Shown: in pieces, positions 1 through 12,448 of the stretch
Layout: every line of letters begins with the position of its first letter
Numbering within the stretch: position 1 is the first letter of the stretch
Source of the DNA: Rotaria macrura
Lineage: Eukaryota; Rotifera; Eurotatoria; Philodinida; Philodinidae
Reading direction: 5' to 3'
DNA length: 64,000 nt
Assembly: GCA_900239685.1 (NCBI GenBank)
Contig: OENT01000258.1
Coordinates: forward strand, 62,001 to 126,000
Made by a program: the position numbers and the translations under genes
Notes under the pieces: generated by a model
Told to the model about the DNA's origin: nothing
The model's database searches: none
The model's input: only the letters and a program-made list of their open reading frames with translations

Positions 1-3000
1 CATTCTCTCGGACCAAGTTGAACAAGAATTGTCTTTTTAAAAGAAAAAGAAAAATGTTTTCAGTAACTTGAAACGATGTTTTTCTTTTAATATCGTGTAA
101 TAAATTTACTTCTAAATTCGAATAATGATTCGATACAGTTACTTCACACAATTTTATTGTTAATGTATGTACGTCAATCAATGCTAGACCAAGTGTCTAA
201 AATATAAACGTGTACAATGTTCAATATTAAGAATAAACGACGTACGGTAACACCATTGTCTATTGCTAGTTTACATGAAAGTACACCGGATGATTCTTGT
301 GTTGCTGAAGATGATGAGAATAGAATATCTTCGAATTGTGTTAAATTGCCAGGTGATCCCTAGATAATTTAATCGTACAAAAATTCATTTGTATATGAAC
401 AACGAGAACACATTAGAGAATGACGCCGTCAAATTTTGAAGAACTTCATGCATGATCACAAGTGAAGTATCGTTACTGTCGGAATCACTAACCGTATATA
501 TTTGAAACTCGGAATTTCAACCAATCATACGAGAAAGGAGCAGAAGTTGAACTATGATATTAGAGTTCGAACCGTACGTTTCAAAAAGAAATACTTTCTA
601 ATGTAATTCACAAGTAACGAGGCGTAAGCGCGGCCGACCCTCTACTGAAAGCATAGAATATTTAAAAAGTACTATAGCCAGTCTAGTTCCAGAGTCTTAT
701 AATTTTACCTACTGATATTTCCACTGAATAATCATTGATCAAAAACGTGGTTCTAAAAACGAAGATTTGATCATTCTCATCGAATAACTACGCTCTAGCT
801 TTCTTCGTACTACAAACTAGTGCGAACATTAAAAGATAACTTTTAGTCAGCTGTATCCTGCCCGTCCAAGAATCCTAACTAAACAGACCCTATTGATATA
901 GTATCATTCAATTGGTTTGTGTTGTCTAAAAGTTGATTTCCATCAATATTATGTTAAATGGCCACTCACGACTAGCTGTTACCATGTTACAATATACTTT
1001 CTAGACAGATCCGCATGTCATACAGATCATTTACAACATTTTAAATTCTTTCAAAAAGCCTGATTCTATGAAAGCTGACGAAATATTATCACTTGATAAC
1101 ATACAAGTGAGACACCTCAGTCTCATTTGCTCTCTCGACGAAGAAAGAACCCGCTCCAACATGTTAATCTATAGATTTCTGGCATGAACACCACTGTTCT
1201 GAAAAAGTTTTTATTCATTGGCCAGTCGTTCGTCGGCGCCTTTATGTGGCCCTACCAATGGTTGTTGCAATTTATGGAAAATAACAGCAATCAAAATTTC
1301 GAAAAACTATGATCAAATTCGAGTTCCCCGACCCCGAGTACCTTTCATCAACTCTTATTGGGAGGTTATTTCAAATAGGTCAAAAAGACATTTTTTCTGT
1401 TCTCTGCGAACGAACAGACACAAGAACGAAGGTAACAGCTCATTTTGGCGTAATACCCTCCTTTCAGTAGAGGGAGCAATTGTAATTTTGGTAGTCAAGT
1501 TCAGAGATATTTCTCTGGGAATGTATAGAAAACTGACATCGACAGCTCATTTCATTCAAGTATCAAAGAGTTCTTAATCGAAACTATGGAATCAATCGTC
1601 ATTCTTAACTTTAATGAGTTTTTTGTGTATTTAGTTCACATGTATCCAATCTTAAGATGTTGCTTATTTATTTCATTCTCTCTCTCTCTCTCTTATGGAT
1701 AGTCTGGATTTAAAATCTTAGTTAGTTCAAAAAATTCGTTTGAAAACCATAGAAATATACTATATTTCAGTACCGAGCAATAAAACTTTGATAATTCGTG
1801 CGACCTGGTTGTTTCACATGCGGTAGTTATTGTAAAATACCGATTTATTGTATGTTCAAAACTCATCTCTGATGGTAAAACTTAGGTTGAAAATCATTGT
1901 ATCTCGTTGCTCACTAATACTCATTTCAATCTTTAACTGATGCTCCATCGTGCGGCGATGTTCATTCGGAGATGATATTATTCTTTTAGTTCGATAAAAT
2001 ATTTCTTTTTCTATAAGCTGGCGAGGCTAGACTTTCATATCTGCACGATGAAGCTTTGGCGGATGTAGGGTAAATTATCACAAGTTTAATTTTAGTTCGA
2101 TGTTCATTCATGACAACTTCAGTACTAAATGAAATGTAGGCTGACGAGGAATTATATCCAACTGATAAATCGCTTGACAGTCGTTCTAATGAGTTATGAA
2201 CACGTTTTCGCGTCGCATGTTCACTATAATTTAAATCACTAGGCCGTGGTCCTTCTCAGGAACACTAGGGAAACAGAGTTTTGCATTTTGATTTGTAACT
2301 TTACCGAGAGACGACAGATCACGGTGACAATAGTATATTGTGAAAGTTTCCTATTGTTTCATTGTTCTTAGTCTGAAATACGAACATCGAATCCAGCGAT
2401 GTATGTGAACGATCTTAAAGCATGCTGTTACCATAGCTCAATCATAGGATAGAAACAGCCGAACGATCTCAAACTTTGATAATAAATTATTCTCACCGTG
2501 ACATGTCTGCGTGCAAAGTTTCAGATCAAAATTCAAAACTCTGTTTTCCCATTGTTTTTGAGATGAACCACGGTCTAGCGATTAAAAGACTATTTATCAC
2601 TTGGATGTGTTCCCTTGTCAGTTGAATTTTGTTGTCTGAACTTCAGTCCGTCTGGATGGACACACTACTATAAAAATTAATTGACTAAGAGATAACTGGG
2701 CGAATGCATCGCTTTGTACGATGAAAAATTCTCTTTAGATACTTAAATGTGTGCTTTCGCGGTTATCCAATACTGATTTCTTACGATGATTCTCCATCGT
2801 ACTTACATGATAGGTTAATGTCCAATCGTTCGATGCTTTTTGTTGTTTTCTCCAAACTTCAACACGATATTGTTTAATCAATAGAAGTTTACGAAGAATA
2901 TCTTCGAATTGTTTGTTGGACACATAGATTGTTTCAAGTGGCTTATTTCCATCTTGAAATAGAAATTCTCATTCATACGATATACGGTTTGCGCCTTACT

Positions 3001-3244
3001 GTTTACCTGATGTTTTCCAATATTTCAATGCATTCGTTGAATGTAACAATTCTCTTGCTATGAAAAGTGCATCATCTCCATGACATGTGTAATATTCATT
3101 TCGTTCAAATAATCTTATAGTTACAGCAGTTTTTACTGGTAATTTTTTATATACTGAATAGAAATCTGTATCGATAGTTGATGTTATTCCATCATTTAAA
3201 ACATTTAGTGATTCATTCACTACTCCTTCATCATCAATGTCCAT
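1..3244 (-). CDS. MSH2: DNA mismatch repair protein MSH2, N-terminal part (runs off left edge)
   Basis: MSH2 is the shared subunit of the MutS-alpha and MutS-beta heterodimers that recognise mismatches and small loops in nuclear DNA. Five exons can be read on the minus strand: 3244-3007, 2952-2807, 359-246, 196-110 and 32 to beyond 1, all with GT..AG borders and matching phases, giving about 205 residues. The product matches the MutS domain I and start of domain II of animal MSH2: TVRLF-like and YTCHGDDALFIARE near residues 40-60, LLLIKQYRVEV near 100, a SPGNLTQFEDILF block at the start of exon 3, NHYSNLE ending exon 4, and ILVQLGPRE at the window edge. The start is the first ATG, 200 bp below the RPS4 stop. 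Introns are 54, 2447, 49 and 77 bp; the long one holds a foldback repeat. No break is seen in the visible part; the catalytic ATPase end lies outside the window. Confidence 0.9.
360..2806. other. Long MSH2 intron 2 with decayed, unassigned sequence
   Basis: This 2.4 kb intron is unusual beside its 49-77 bp neighbours. On the plus strand, about 617-713 reads as an open stretch containing RKRGRPSTESIEYLK, which resembles an AT-hook. Between 1190 and 1600 two plus-strand frames stay open for long stretches. These look like remains of an inserted coding element, but I cannot name a family. A (TC)n run lies near 1678-1693, and a foldback repeat occupies 2234-2583. Confidence 0.45.
2234..2583. repeat. 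Inverted repeat / MITE-like foldback in MSH2 intron 2
   Basis: The left arm at about 2234-2331 and the right arm at about 2489-2583 are reverse complements with scattered differences. Shared blocks include CCGTGGT near each outer end, GGGAAAACAGAGTTTTG-like sequence in the middle, and CACGGTGA at the inner ends. The spacer is about 157 bp and there is no ORF. The shape (about 350 bp, long terminal inverted repeats, non-coding) fits an old MITE. No clear target duplication is visible, so the superfamily is open. Confidence 0.7.
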
Positions 3245-3444
3245 TGTTTTACTTTTATGTTTTTGTGTTTTAATCTAAAACAATGGTGGTAAGTCGTTTA
3301 TTTCATTTTTTTTGTTCTATTTTGAAATCAGCGGTTCGATTCTTTTTTTATTTTTATTCATCAACAAATAAAAATAACATCGAAAATATTCGTGTTATAT
3401 TTCTTTTGCTTTTTGAAAGAATGATGTTAGTTTATTGTTGATAT
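3245..3444 (-). promoter_or_regulatory. Short RPS4-MSH2 gap with a possible trans-splice acceptor
   Basis: Only 200 bp separate the RPS4 stop from the MSH2 start on the same strand. On the minus strand a pyrimidine-rich TTGTTTTAG lies about 33 bp before the MSH2 ATG. It could be a spliced-leader acceptor, since bdelloids are known to trans-splice, or an ordinary 5' UTR intron acceptor. No TATA box or other promoter element can be singled out. Confidence 0.3.
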
Positions 3445-5446
3445 TCAATGACCTTTGCCAGCAATTCGTCGATCACGTTCTTCGGCAACAGTTAATCGAA
3501 TACCTTTACCAGCAGGTAATGTAACCCATGATTTATGGCCTCGACCAATAACAAATACATAAGCCAAACTAAAATGAATATTCATAAATAGAAGTTGTGG
3601 CTTTTTTTCTTTCATAAATATCTACCGAGTAGCGAATGTATGTCCATTAGCATCTTTAACATGAACAATATCAAATGAACCTGGATGACGTTCACGCGAT
3701 TGAATGATACCGACACGACCTAAATTGTGTCCACCAGTAATCATAACGATGTTACCTTAACAATAGAAAAAATATATATATCATTGGTTTCATGTAAAAA
3801 CACCATGGCATTCATCATTAAAATACCTGTATCGAATTTAATATGGTCTAGAATTTTTCCACTAGCAATATCAACTTGTACTGAATCGTTTGCTTTAATA
3901 TGTGGATTCGGATAACGAATTGTTCGGGCATCATGTGTGATGATATATGGTACTTTCTTTGGGCCCATTCGTACGGATTTAACTTTGCATAATTTATACT
4001 AAAAAAAAAACGAATGATCAATAATATTAGGATTCAAAAGTTTCATGGGACACACAAGATTAGAAATGTGGCATGAAAATTCAAAGCTAGTTTGTTTCTT
4101 ATGGATCTGACATCTATCGTTTTATTCTCATGAAGATACGCATCAAACTGATCATAGTCAAGAAAGTTCGATCCATGTATATATAGGCACTAAGATATTT
4201 TTAGTCTTTATGATTGATCTCTGATGACTGTTGGCAAAGTTTATAGGCGAATTAAGATATTGAATTTCACCGAGACAATGGCAACTGTATGCTAATGAAT
4301 CTACGAGAAGGAATAGTATTCGGTACCTTTAAGAATTCGATCCAAAGTTTGAGAATAACACGAATTTTAGACTTTGATCTAAAGCGTATGATCAATACAA
4401 ATTAAACTGGCATTTCCATTGGAAATTCGCTTTGGCAACTGATCGAACGGTACGTGGAATCCATTGAAGTAATGTTGATAGGAAGCTGACCTTTGTCTAT
4501 TATCTTATTTTTGAAAATCCAATACTAATGAATTTGAAAGGAGAAGATCTAAGATGACTTGTCTTGTTTACAATTATCAAGCTGTTTTACGTGCATGATG
4601 TTGATTAAAATTCACTTACTGGCAACTCAATATAAAGTTTATATATTTTCAAAAGTTATAAAAAACAAAATTCACACATCAATTTTGAATCGAAACACAT
4701 CGTCTTTTCCACTATCAATTACAGATACTCAAATCTTATTGATGCACAAGGCAGGAGTTTTGAAATGTTCAAATAAACAAGCGTAAGTCTACAAGTAAAC
4801 TTGATTTATCGAACAAAGAAAAAAACACAAATATTCTTACGATTCAAGGTTGTACATTTTCCAAGAATTTCTCTCATGAGACTTTTACTACTGATTTTAA
4901 TTTCTTAAGAGTTAGTTACAATGATACGAATAACAATTCACATACTTTCGCTTCTTCTGGTGTAATACGATGAACACAAAATCGTCCTTTAACATCATAG
5001 ATTAAACGAAAGTGTTCGCCTGTTTTTTCAATTGTAATAACATCTGGAAAATCAAATGGTTACAAATAAAAGTAAAAAAAAAAAAAAGTTGAAACTTTAT
5101 TTCATTGAACACGTACCCATGAAACCGGCAGGAAATAGAAAGTCTGTTCGTACACGACCATCGATTTGAATAAGACGTTGTTTACAAATTTTTCTAGCTT
5201 CACAATATGTTAATGCATATTTCAATCGATTACGTAAAAATATAATCAATGGTAAACATTCGCGTGTTTTATGTGGACCAGATGATGGTTTGGGTGCAAA
5301 TACACCACCCAATTTATCAAGCATCCAGTGTTTTGGTGCATGGAGTCGTTTTAAATGTTTACGAATACCACGATACTAGAAAGAAAGCGAAATTCTAATT
5401 TTTATTTTATTGAAAAGAAAAATTTCCCTGTATTACTTACACCCAT
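3445..5446 (-). CDS. RPS4: 40S ribosomal protein S4
   Basis: eS4 is a structural protein of the small ribosomal subunit, cytosolic. Six exons: 5446-5441, 5375-5117, 5043-4946, 3998-3827, 3755-3626 and 3568-3445; they sum to 789 nt, or 262 residues, against 263 in human RPS4X. Hallmarks are [17 protein letters not shown] at the N-terminus, the S4-type RNA-binding segment [18 protein letters not shown] with [16 protein letters not shown], the central [15 protein letters not shown] and the C-terminal [16 protein letters not shown]. The first exon carries only Met-Gly before a 65 bp intron, as in many animal RPS4 genes. Introns are 65, 73, 947, 71 and 57 bp. A TTTTCTAG acceptor just upstream of the ATG suggests a 5' UTR intron or spliced-leader site. 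The gene appears intact. Confidence 0.95.
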
Positions 5447-5806
5447 GTTTATTTGTTAGAGGTCTTTTTAAATGATCTAGAAAATAAAAAGAAAAGAGAA
5501 GATGTTCCAGTGTAAAGTAACATAATAACCATCTTCTATGTAAAATGAACGAAATGAATGAAAGAAACCAATCCATGATTTGTATGGACAGACTGTATAT
5601 TTGTTTATGAAAAATGTTTTTTGAAATTTTTTCATGAAATTATTTTTATTAAATACTTCAAGAAAAAACTATACATTTTGAATAGAACAAACATATTCTT
5701 CTTGTAAGTGTATAGATGTGTTATAAACGTCAGCGTAGAGGTTAACGAAAGAGAATAAGTCATCATGGTTATTTTGTTCTTTCCTTCGATTCTATCGAAA
5801 GATAAA
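5447..5806. promoter_or_regulatory. Head-to-head intergenic region between RPS4 and YTHDC1
   Basis: The 360 bp between the two divergent start codons must hold both 5' UTRs and probably a shared or back-to-back promoter. The sequence is AT-rich. Apart from the possible splice acceptor near 5467 (minus strand) no motif can be assigned. Confidence 0.4.
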
Positions 5807-8800
5807 ATGTCTGGAGGTAGGAAGAAAATTCTTTAAAATTTATTTAACAAACTATTTTCTATTTTCTATAGTGGAACTTGATCTTGTTTGTCCTGAAATC
5901 GATGTTGATGATTTTTCATCAGTATCAAGTATGTATTTAATTTAAACATTTATCAAGAGAACGACGAATTTACAGTTGAAATTATAATTCTATGCTGGTT
6001 GACATTGCAAAACTAGACATTCGAATAATGAAACAACCTTTAGATTTTAGAACTTATCCATTTTCTCTCGTTGAGTCAGTGATAATTAGCATTGGTAACT
6101 GACAACTGAACTGTAAAGCAACTTAGTTACAAGTAGTCATCACGTGTGTTTTTGTTTGAAGTCGAGTGCATCAAAGTCAACAAGTACGAATTTCTTTCAT
6201 AAATAATAATATAAAATTCAATAAGAGGATAAAACACATAATATAATTTGATACTAAATTACTAATGGGAATTGAATCTGTATGAATTTCCGGGCTCGAA
6301 CAAAGCAATGTTTTATTTTATTCAGCCAAGTTAACAGTCTGAACTATCCGAGAAAAAACAAAAAAATAGCATAGACCAATTAATTTCTAAAGCGATTACT
6401 GCAGATGCTCATTACATTAAACTTTTCCTAGATTATATTACGATGTAAATATCTTGTCTAACGGTAACTCTTTATGAATATAGTAGTCGACAAAAGTATC
6501 GAGATATGAACTAATGGATGTGCGCGTATAGTCCAGTAAGAATGCACATCACAGCCACAACTACACTTCGATTGTTTCAATACAATTAGAATGATTGAAG
6601 ACTTTTTTTGATGTGAAAAGAACTACCCAATAAATGTTGAACCTTGGTCTATCATATCTTGATATTTCACTTTATAGTTGAAGAATAGTGTAAATTTTCT
6701 CTTCAGTCAACATATCTTGCTAATTGCTACAAGACTATTGCCATTGGATGTATCTGAAACGTTGACGGCAACATGATAGTACATGGCATACTATTTCTCT
6801 TCGGAAAGATAATTCTTTTATGAAACTTGTATGGCATAATGGTGAATTACAAACAAAGTTTCTCTGTATAGGTTTTTCGACACAATGCAACAAGTAGCGT
6901 TTTGCCGTTCGATTAATCACAAGGACAAATCCATTGTTCTAATTCAGATTTATGGGTTTTGATGAAATGAGAATAGGATAGATAACTAGAGTATAACTGT
7001 ATTTCTTAAATATATAAACTTTAAAAGAAAAACAAAAGTGCTAGTCGTTATCATCGTCCGTAATTCTTGTTTTATGTTAACATTCTCATGGCTATGACCT
7101 TATATTCTTGATGCATGATATTCATACCCATTTTTAGATCCTCAATACCTGTGGTACTTCAAATCTGAATAGGTAGAGACGTTAGTACGCTATTTTACTA
7201 TTTACGAAGGAGTAATAGATCAACGAATCATTTGTTACATAGAAAACAAATATTTTATAGTAAAAAGGGATATAGTACAATAAGTTGTTTTTAATTATAG
7301 TTAAATCTTATTGACTAATAGTAGCAAATATTGTGTAAAACGAATGATCTTGAATATAATTTCAATTATTTCTAGAAACCAATCATGATGAAACTACATT
7401 TACTGAAGAAGATCAAGTAAGATAATGAAAAAACTTTTTGTTTTTTTGCATTACACTAAAAATTTCACTAGTTATCTTCTCAGATATTCGAACATAACGA
7501 TGAAATGATACCAATCGATTCAACAAATATCAGTAGCCTTGAAAATCAAGTATCAACTGAAAATGTTATTTCAACAATCAATCATTACTCCAATGGTAAA
7601 TATCAATATCTTAACCATTTGATAATCTACAATTCACTCACATATATAATACACAAAGTGGTTTTTTGAATTCAAGAAGGACACATATTTGAATCGATTA
7701 TTTAAAAACGATTTTGAGTAGTCACTCTGAAACCTAAACATTATGCGTCTTGAAAATGTTAACAAGTAGCTGTGATCATGATGTATTTCATTTGAAAGAT
7801 TTTACACTTGAATATAATAGTGCGTTTCGTATGTTCGAATTTCTCAAATGACAACTAAGTGTTGTTATGAAAAGAAATTCAATATATCAGTAGGATTCAT
7901 ATAATACTCTTAGTGTTTACCTCGAAAACAATCGTATCATTGTACAATGCAAGTTCTCATACTGATCCAATGACAAGTTTGCGTGGCCTTCTTTTTTTTA
8001 TCGAACGCCGTCTATTCTTACGAACTATGAAATAAGATATCAGATTGGACTAATACATAAGAAAACATTAAAAATTAAAAGTTCTTTTGTAGACACAAAT
8101 CAGTATGATTTTAGACAAGTATAAAATAATATAGCGTGTTCGTAAAAACATAAGGAATCTATAATCTTGTAGTGACTTTATTCATGGTATTTGTTCTACT
8201 ATGATCAGCTGTATACGAACGAGTTAGATATACCATGCCATGATACGAATCTCTTCATTCTAACGACTGGAATTCCTTATATCACCAATCGAAATTTTTG
8301 TGTGATGTTCAAATCTTGAAAAATGAAATGTCGAATAAATTGCTTGTTTAAAAGATGACTTTCAGCAAGACTGTACTTGAATTACGTTGTGGATAATAAT
8401 AAGGAGTGAAGGTCAGCCTGTGAACTTCATCATTCATATGTACAATGACAACGTCACCTTTACACAAAGGGATGCGTGAGTGAAAATGTGAGGTTTTGGA
8501 TGATTGACAAGCACTGCATCTATCTATACTCCCCAGTTGTCTTTCGAAATCTCATTTGAAGTTATTATGATTTTTATTTTGAAAAGTTTTTTTTTTCTGC
8601 AAATAACAAGACTCCATAGTTTCGTAGAGTTTTTATTCAATGAAATTACTAAATTCAATATCATAGTACAACAGTTTAAAACTAGAATAATCTGATATTT
8701 TTCATAGTCTTGCAATTTATCTTGTATGTCCTTGTCATCAATTCTTTAAAAATCATATTACGAGATTGATTCGGAATGAAATACAGTTCACTAAACACGA

Positions 8801-11800
8801 TTATTAATTGATGCATGAATCAAGATGTTTATTCTCTTTCTAGCAATTGAATAAATAAATGGGTAATTGTAAACATTAGGCAGCCATTAGAATCGCAATT
8901 CATACGAAAGTATTCATTGTTTTAAATAGGAGATAAATTCTAATGTATTCAGTGACTAGTTGAAACAACATATTGTTTAGAAATTAATCTCAAGGATTTT
9001 CATGAACACTGAAAATATCATGATTTATTATTTTTACAATAGAAGAATCTGTTGATTCCCAATCGAATCCGATACCAACAGCAGTGTCACCAGAAAATCA
9101 ACCAAATAAATCAACAGCCATAAATCCAATATCAAATTCAATTGATGCACATACTATATCAACGCATGGTAATGCACTTATAATTTTACTATTTCGATAT
9201 ACATTTTGTAAATATTTTAGATGAAAAAGATATTAGTGCTTTACAAAATATATTTGATGATACTGTTTATTTTTTAATTAAAAGTGGCAATGAAGAAAAT
9301 ATTTCATTGGCTAAAGCTAAAGTAATAGAACATGAAAGAAATTCTACTCTTATCTATCAAATGTTTTCTTTGTGTTAAAAAAAAGGGTGTATGGTCGACA
9401 CCACCTGTTAATGAAAATAAACTTAATCGAGCATTTCGAGTAAATCATATTGAAAAATTAACATGATAATGTTTATTTAATCTATTTTCTTTTACTGTTT
9501 AGCAACATCGTAATGTCATATTGATTTTTTCAGTCGCGGAAAGTAAAGCATTTCAAGGTTTTGCTCGTATGTCATGTGAAGCTCGTCATGATAGTCAACC
9601 AATCAATTGGGTATTACCACCTGGCATGCATAATCGAGTTTTTTCGGGTGTTATTCACATTGATTGGATATCTCGGTTAGTAAATGTTTTGAAAAGAAAT
9701 CAACCGAATATGTACTCCAATCTTATGATTGCAAAAGAAAATGTAATTTAAAACTATCGTATTCTAGTCAATGAAAATCTCTTGTCTGCATATTGAATAG
9801 TGATTTGAAATAGATCAATGGTATTCGATGACTACTGATCAGAACTAGAAATACATGCACGATCATGTGTGTTCTCATTTCTTAAGGGTAGCCACCCCCC
9901 CCCCTAACACTCACACTATTTTTCATCCAAAAAATTCGATTTTTTCTTTCTAAATTCAATAACAATACGATGCAACTCTATAGAAAACCCTAGAAAATGC
10001 GATTCAAATTTATTTTCTTGAACGCATGCCCTATTATTAATTTTTTCTGGTGCTCTATCTGTAATAAAAATTTCATTCCAAAAACACAGAAGGATGGGGG
10101 GGGGGGTACCCTGAAATCTTTAACTCTAGGATATTAAATACAGAGAAAAACAAAATCCTAATTCGATATGAAACAATCTTATTTCATTGACCTATCTAAG
10201 TAAAATAATTTTGTTTTTCTTCTATTTTAGCCGAAGTTTACCGTTCAATCAAACATCACATTTATTTAATTCATGGAATGAAAATAAACCTGTTAAAATT
10301 GGACGTGATGGTCAGGTAATGTGTTTATCTTCTATTCATGTGTTTATTGTTGAAGTTGAACTTTTCAAAAATCTATTTTCATTAGGAAATTGAACCACGT
10401 TGTGGTGAATCTTTATGTCGTTTATTTCCGCCTGATACAGCAATAGATATTATTTCAATATCAAGAAAAGCCGATAAACATACGTCGTCTCGATCGCCAT
10501 TATCAATAAATCCATCGAAAGATATAAATCATCGTTCATCCACTTCTATCGATCGTCATAGGTCAGACGTGACTCTTTATCTAATAATTATGCGTCTTAC
10601 AAATTTGGCTATCATATTTTATACTAATTTAATTCAGTACAGAACTTTTAAAAAAGGTGTTGGTTGATAGAGGGATTCTTTCTTTTTTCCAATTATCACT
10701 GGTCACAATTATTACAATGAAACCAAGATGAAGCCGGTTTTATATAATGAACTTGAAGAAAGAAAAGAAAGATGTTCACCAAAGAACTTTATATATATAT
10801 ATATATACATACATATATATATATTAGAGACTATATTTATTTGTTTTATTTTCAAACAAATGTTTTTTTTTAGCAAATAATTGAGAACTCGATTATTTAT
10901 AAGTAAAAAACAACTATGTCGAGTATCTTTATATACATGCACAGAAATAAGAAAATAAATAATAAATTATGATTCGTCATATCTCTTAATCTCAATTTAG
11001 ACGTCAACGATCAAGAAGTCGAGAACGTGACAGTACAGACTTACATCGTAAACGACGGCATCGATCAAGTATGTTCATTAAAAGAAAAAGAAAACCGATC
11101 ATTCTTTTATCGAATGTCTAGTGAAATAGTGTCTAAAATTTTACAATCTAAATTTGGCAGACCCTTACTTGAGATTGTACCTTCGTACTATATCGTTGTA
11201 ATATTTTTTCAAGAGTTGAGTAAAGAGAACATGTAGAAATCTCTCCGAAAAAAAAAAAGAAACATCATTTTATAATAATCAATCGTAACTGTATTTAATG
11301 GCATAAATTGAATCCTCAGATTGCTTCTCATTGTGTTTGAATATCTACGATAGGACAAACAGTTCGTTTTTATAGAAATCGAGATGGATATTAATATACT
11401 GCGTTGAATGTACATCATTACTAATCCATGTCTAGTAACAAGAACTCACTGATTGAATATAAATTTTAGCTTTAAATCTATTCAAATCTTATTTCGATCG
11501 TACATCAAATAATTAACACAAATCTAGATGATAGATTCTTTATAGTCAATAACTCGCATGTCATGCATATTTTTCAGTGATGAATTCCATGGATTATCAA
11601 TAGTAGTGTACATTGAAGAGATCATATGATGAACACATACATATGTAAATAGTTTTTAAAAGATAATCCAAATATTATTGTTGATTATGATATGATTGAT
11701 TTTTGTGGGATGCTGTCGTTTGTTGTTTGAATATTTGCTTTTCCTATTGATTCATTTCTTATTAGCATCATCACAATCGGATCATGGTAATAAACGTAGT

Positions 11801-12448
11801 CCAACTCGACAACGTCCTCATCGTAGTAATGGAGATCCAGTATTGCCTAATAGTGCCGATAAAAGAATGTCACACATCATGGCTAATGGAGTAATAGAAA
11901 AATGCAAATTATACATTTTACTTCAGTTATTATGTTCGTTTATTTAGACATATGAAGATTATGTAAAATATATGCTTGAAACTCAAACACCATACACTGG
12001 ATATACACCAACTATGTTTCCATCGACAGTAATTTCCTACAAATCGTTGATTTTGTTGTTAATTTTCGAATTTTTCTAGTCTTATCCCATGGTTTATGAT
12101 CCAGTTAGTCTTTATACGATGGGTTATGATACTCATAGTTTACATAGTGGAATCTATACCGACCCAATGAATATGTATGCACCTCAGCCATCATCATCCG
12201 TATCTCAACATGCAGCTGAAGTAAATATGATTGTTAATTTTTTGTTGGATATTTATCATTCATTATGTTATCTAAATTGATTAAATTAGTACGAACAAGA
12301 AATAAATGCATTTCTTCGTCATACAACATCGTCATCACATAAAGAAAATGATAATGGCAATCGATCACATCGAAATCATCATTCTCATCATCATCATCGG
12401 ACATCGACATCTCGACATCGTTCTAGATCTCGTGAATATCGTCATTAA
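5807..12448 (+). CDS. YTHDC1: YTH domain m6A reader, YTHDC1 type
   Basis: Nuclear reader of N6-methyladenosine that affects splicing and export of marked RNA. Fifteen exons: 5807-5816, 5872-5928, 7376-7416, 7484-7595, 9043-9168, 9221-9321, 9386-9439, 9503-9675, 10231-10315, 10386-10561, 11001-11068, 11766-11890, 11948-12028, 12080-12220, 12290-12448. Phases agree and the sum is 1509 nt, 502 residues (human about 727). The N-terminal 115 residues are acidic/polar. The YTH domain spans about 120-277 with [20 protein letters not shown], a GVW near W152 and INWVLPPGM near W203 (the methyl-A cage tryptophans), IDWISRRSLPF and [16 protein letters not shown]. The C-terminus has an RS-like segment, a Tyr/Pro-rich stretch and a His/Arg tail, as in YTHDC1 rather than YTHDF proteins. 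The start codon is the first ATG in frame with exon 2. Introns 2 and 4 are each about 1.45 kb. The gene looks intact. Confidence 0.92.
9886..10115. repeat. MITE-like foldback in YTHDC1 intron 8
   Basis: The left end reads AGGGTAGCC followed by a C run; the right end is a G run followed by GGTACCCT, so the outer ends form an inverted repeat AGGGTA...TACCCT. Inner sequence is AT-rich and non-coding. Homopolymer C and G runs of about ten bases stand out in this AT-rich DNA. No convincing target duplication is visible. Confidence 0.55.

Noticed and set aside
217-363. Plus-strand 48-codon open frame starting at 217
   Set aside because: It is the antisense of MSH2 exons 3 and 4 and their short intron; the minus strand gives clear MSH2 homology with splice borders.
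1-3244. MSH2 as a truncated pseudogene fragment
   Set aside because: The next exons looked absent after 2807, but exons 3-5 were found at 359-1 after a long intron, with phases intact.
5929-9042. Two YTHDC1 introns of equal length (1447 bp)
   Set aside because: I see no sequence similarity between 5929-7375 and 7596-9042, so the equal length appears to be chance.
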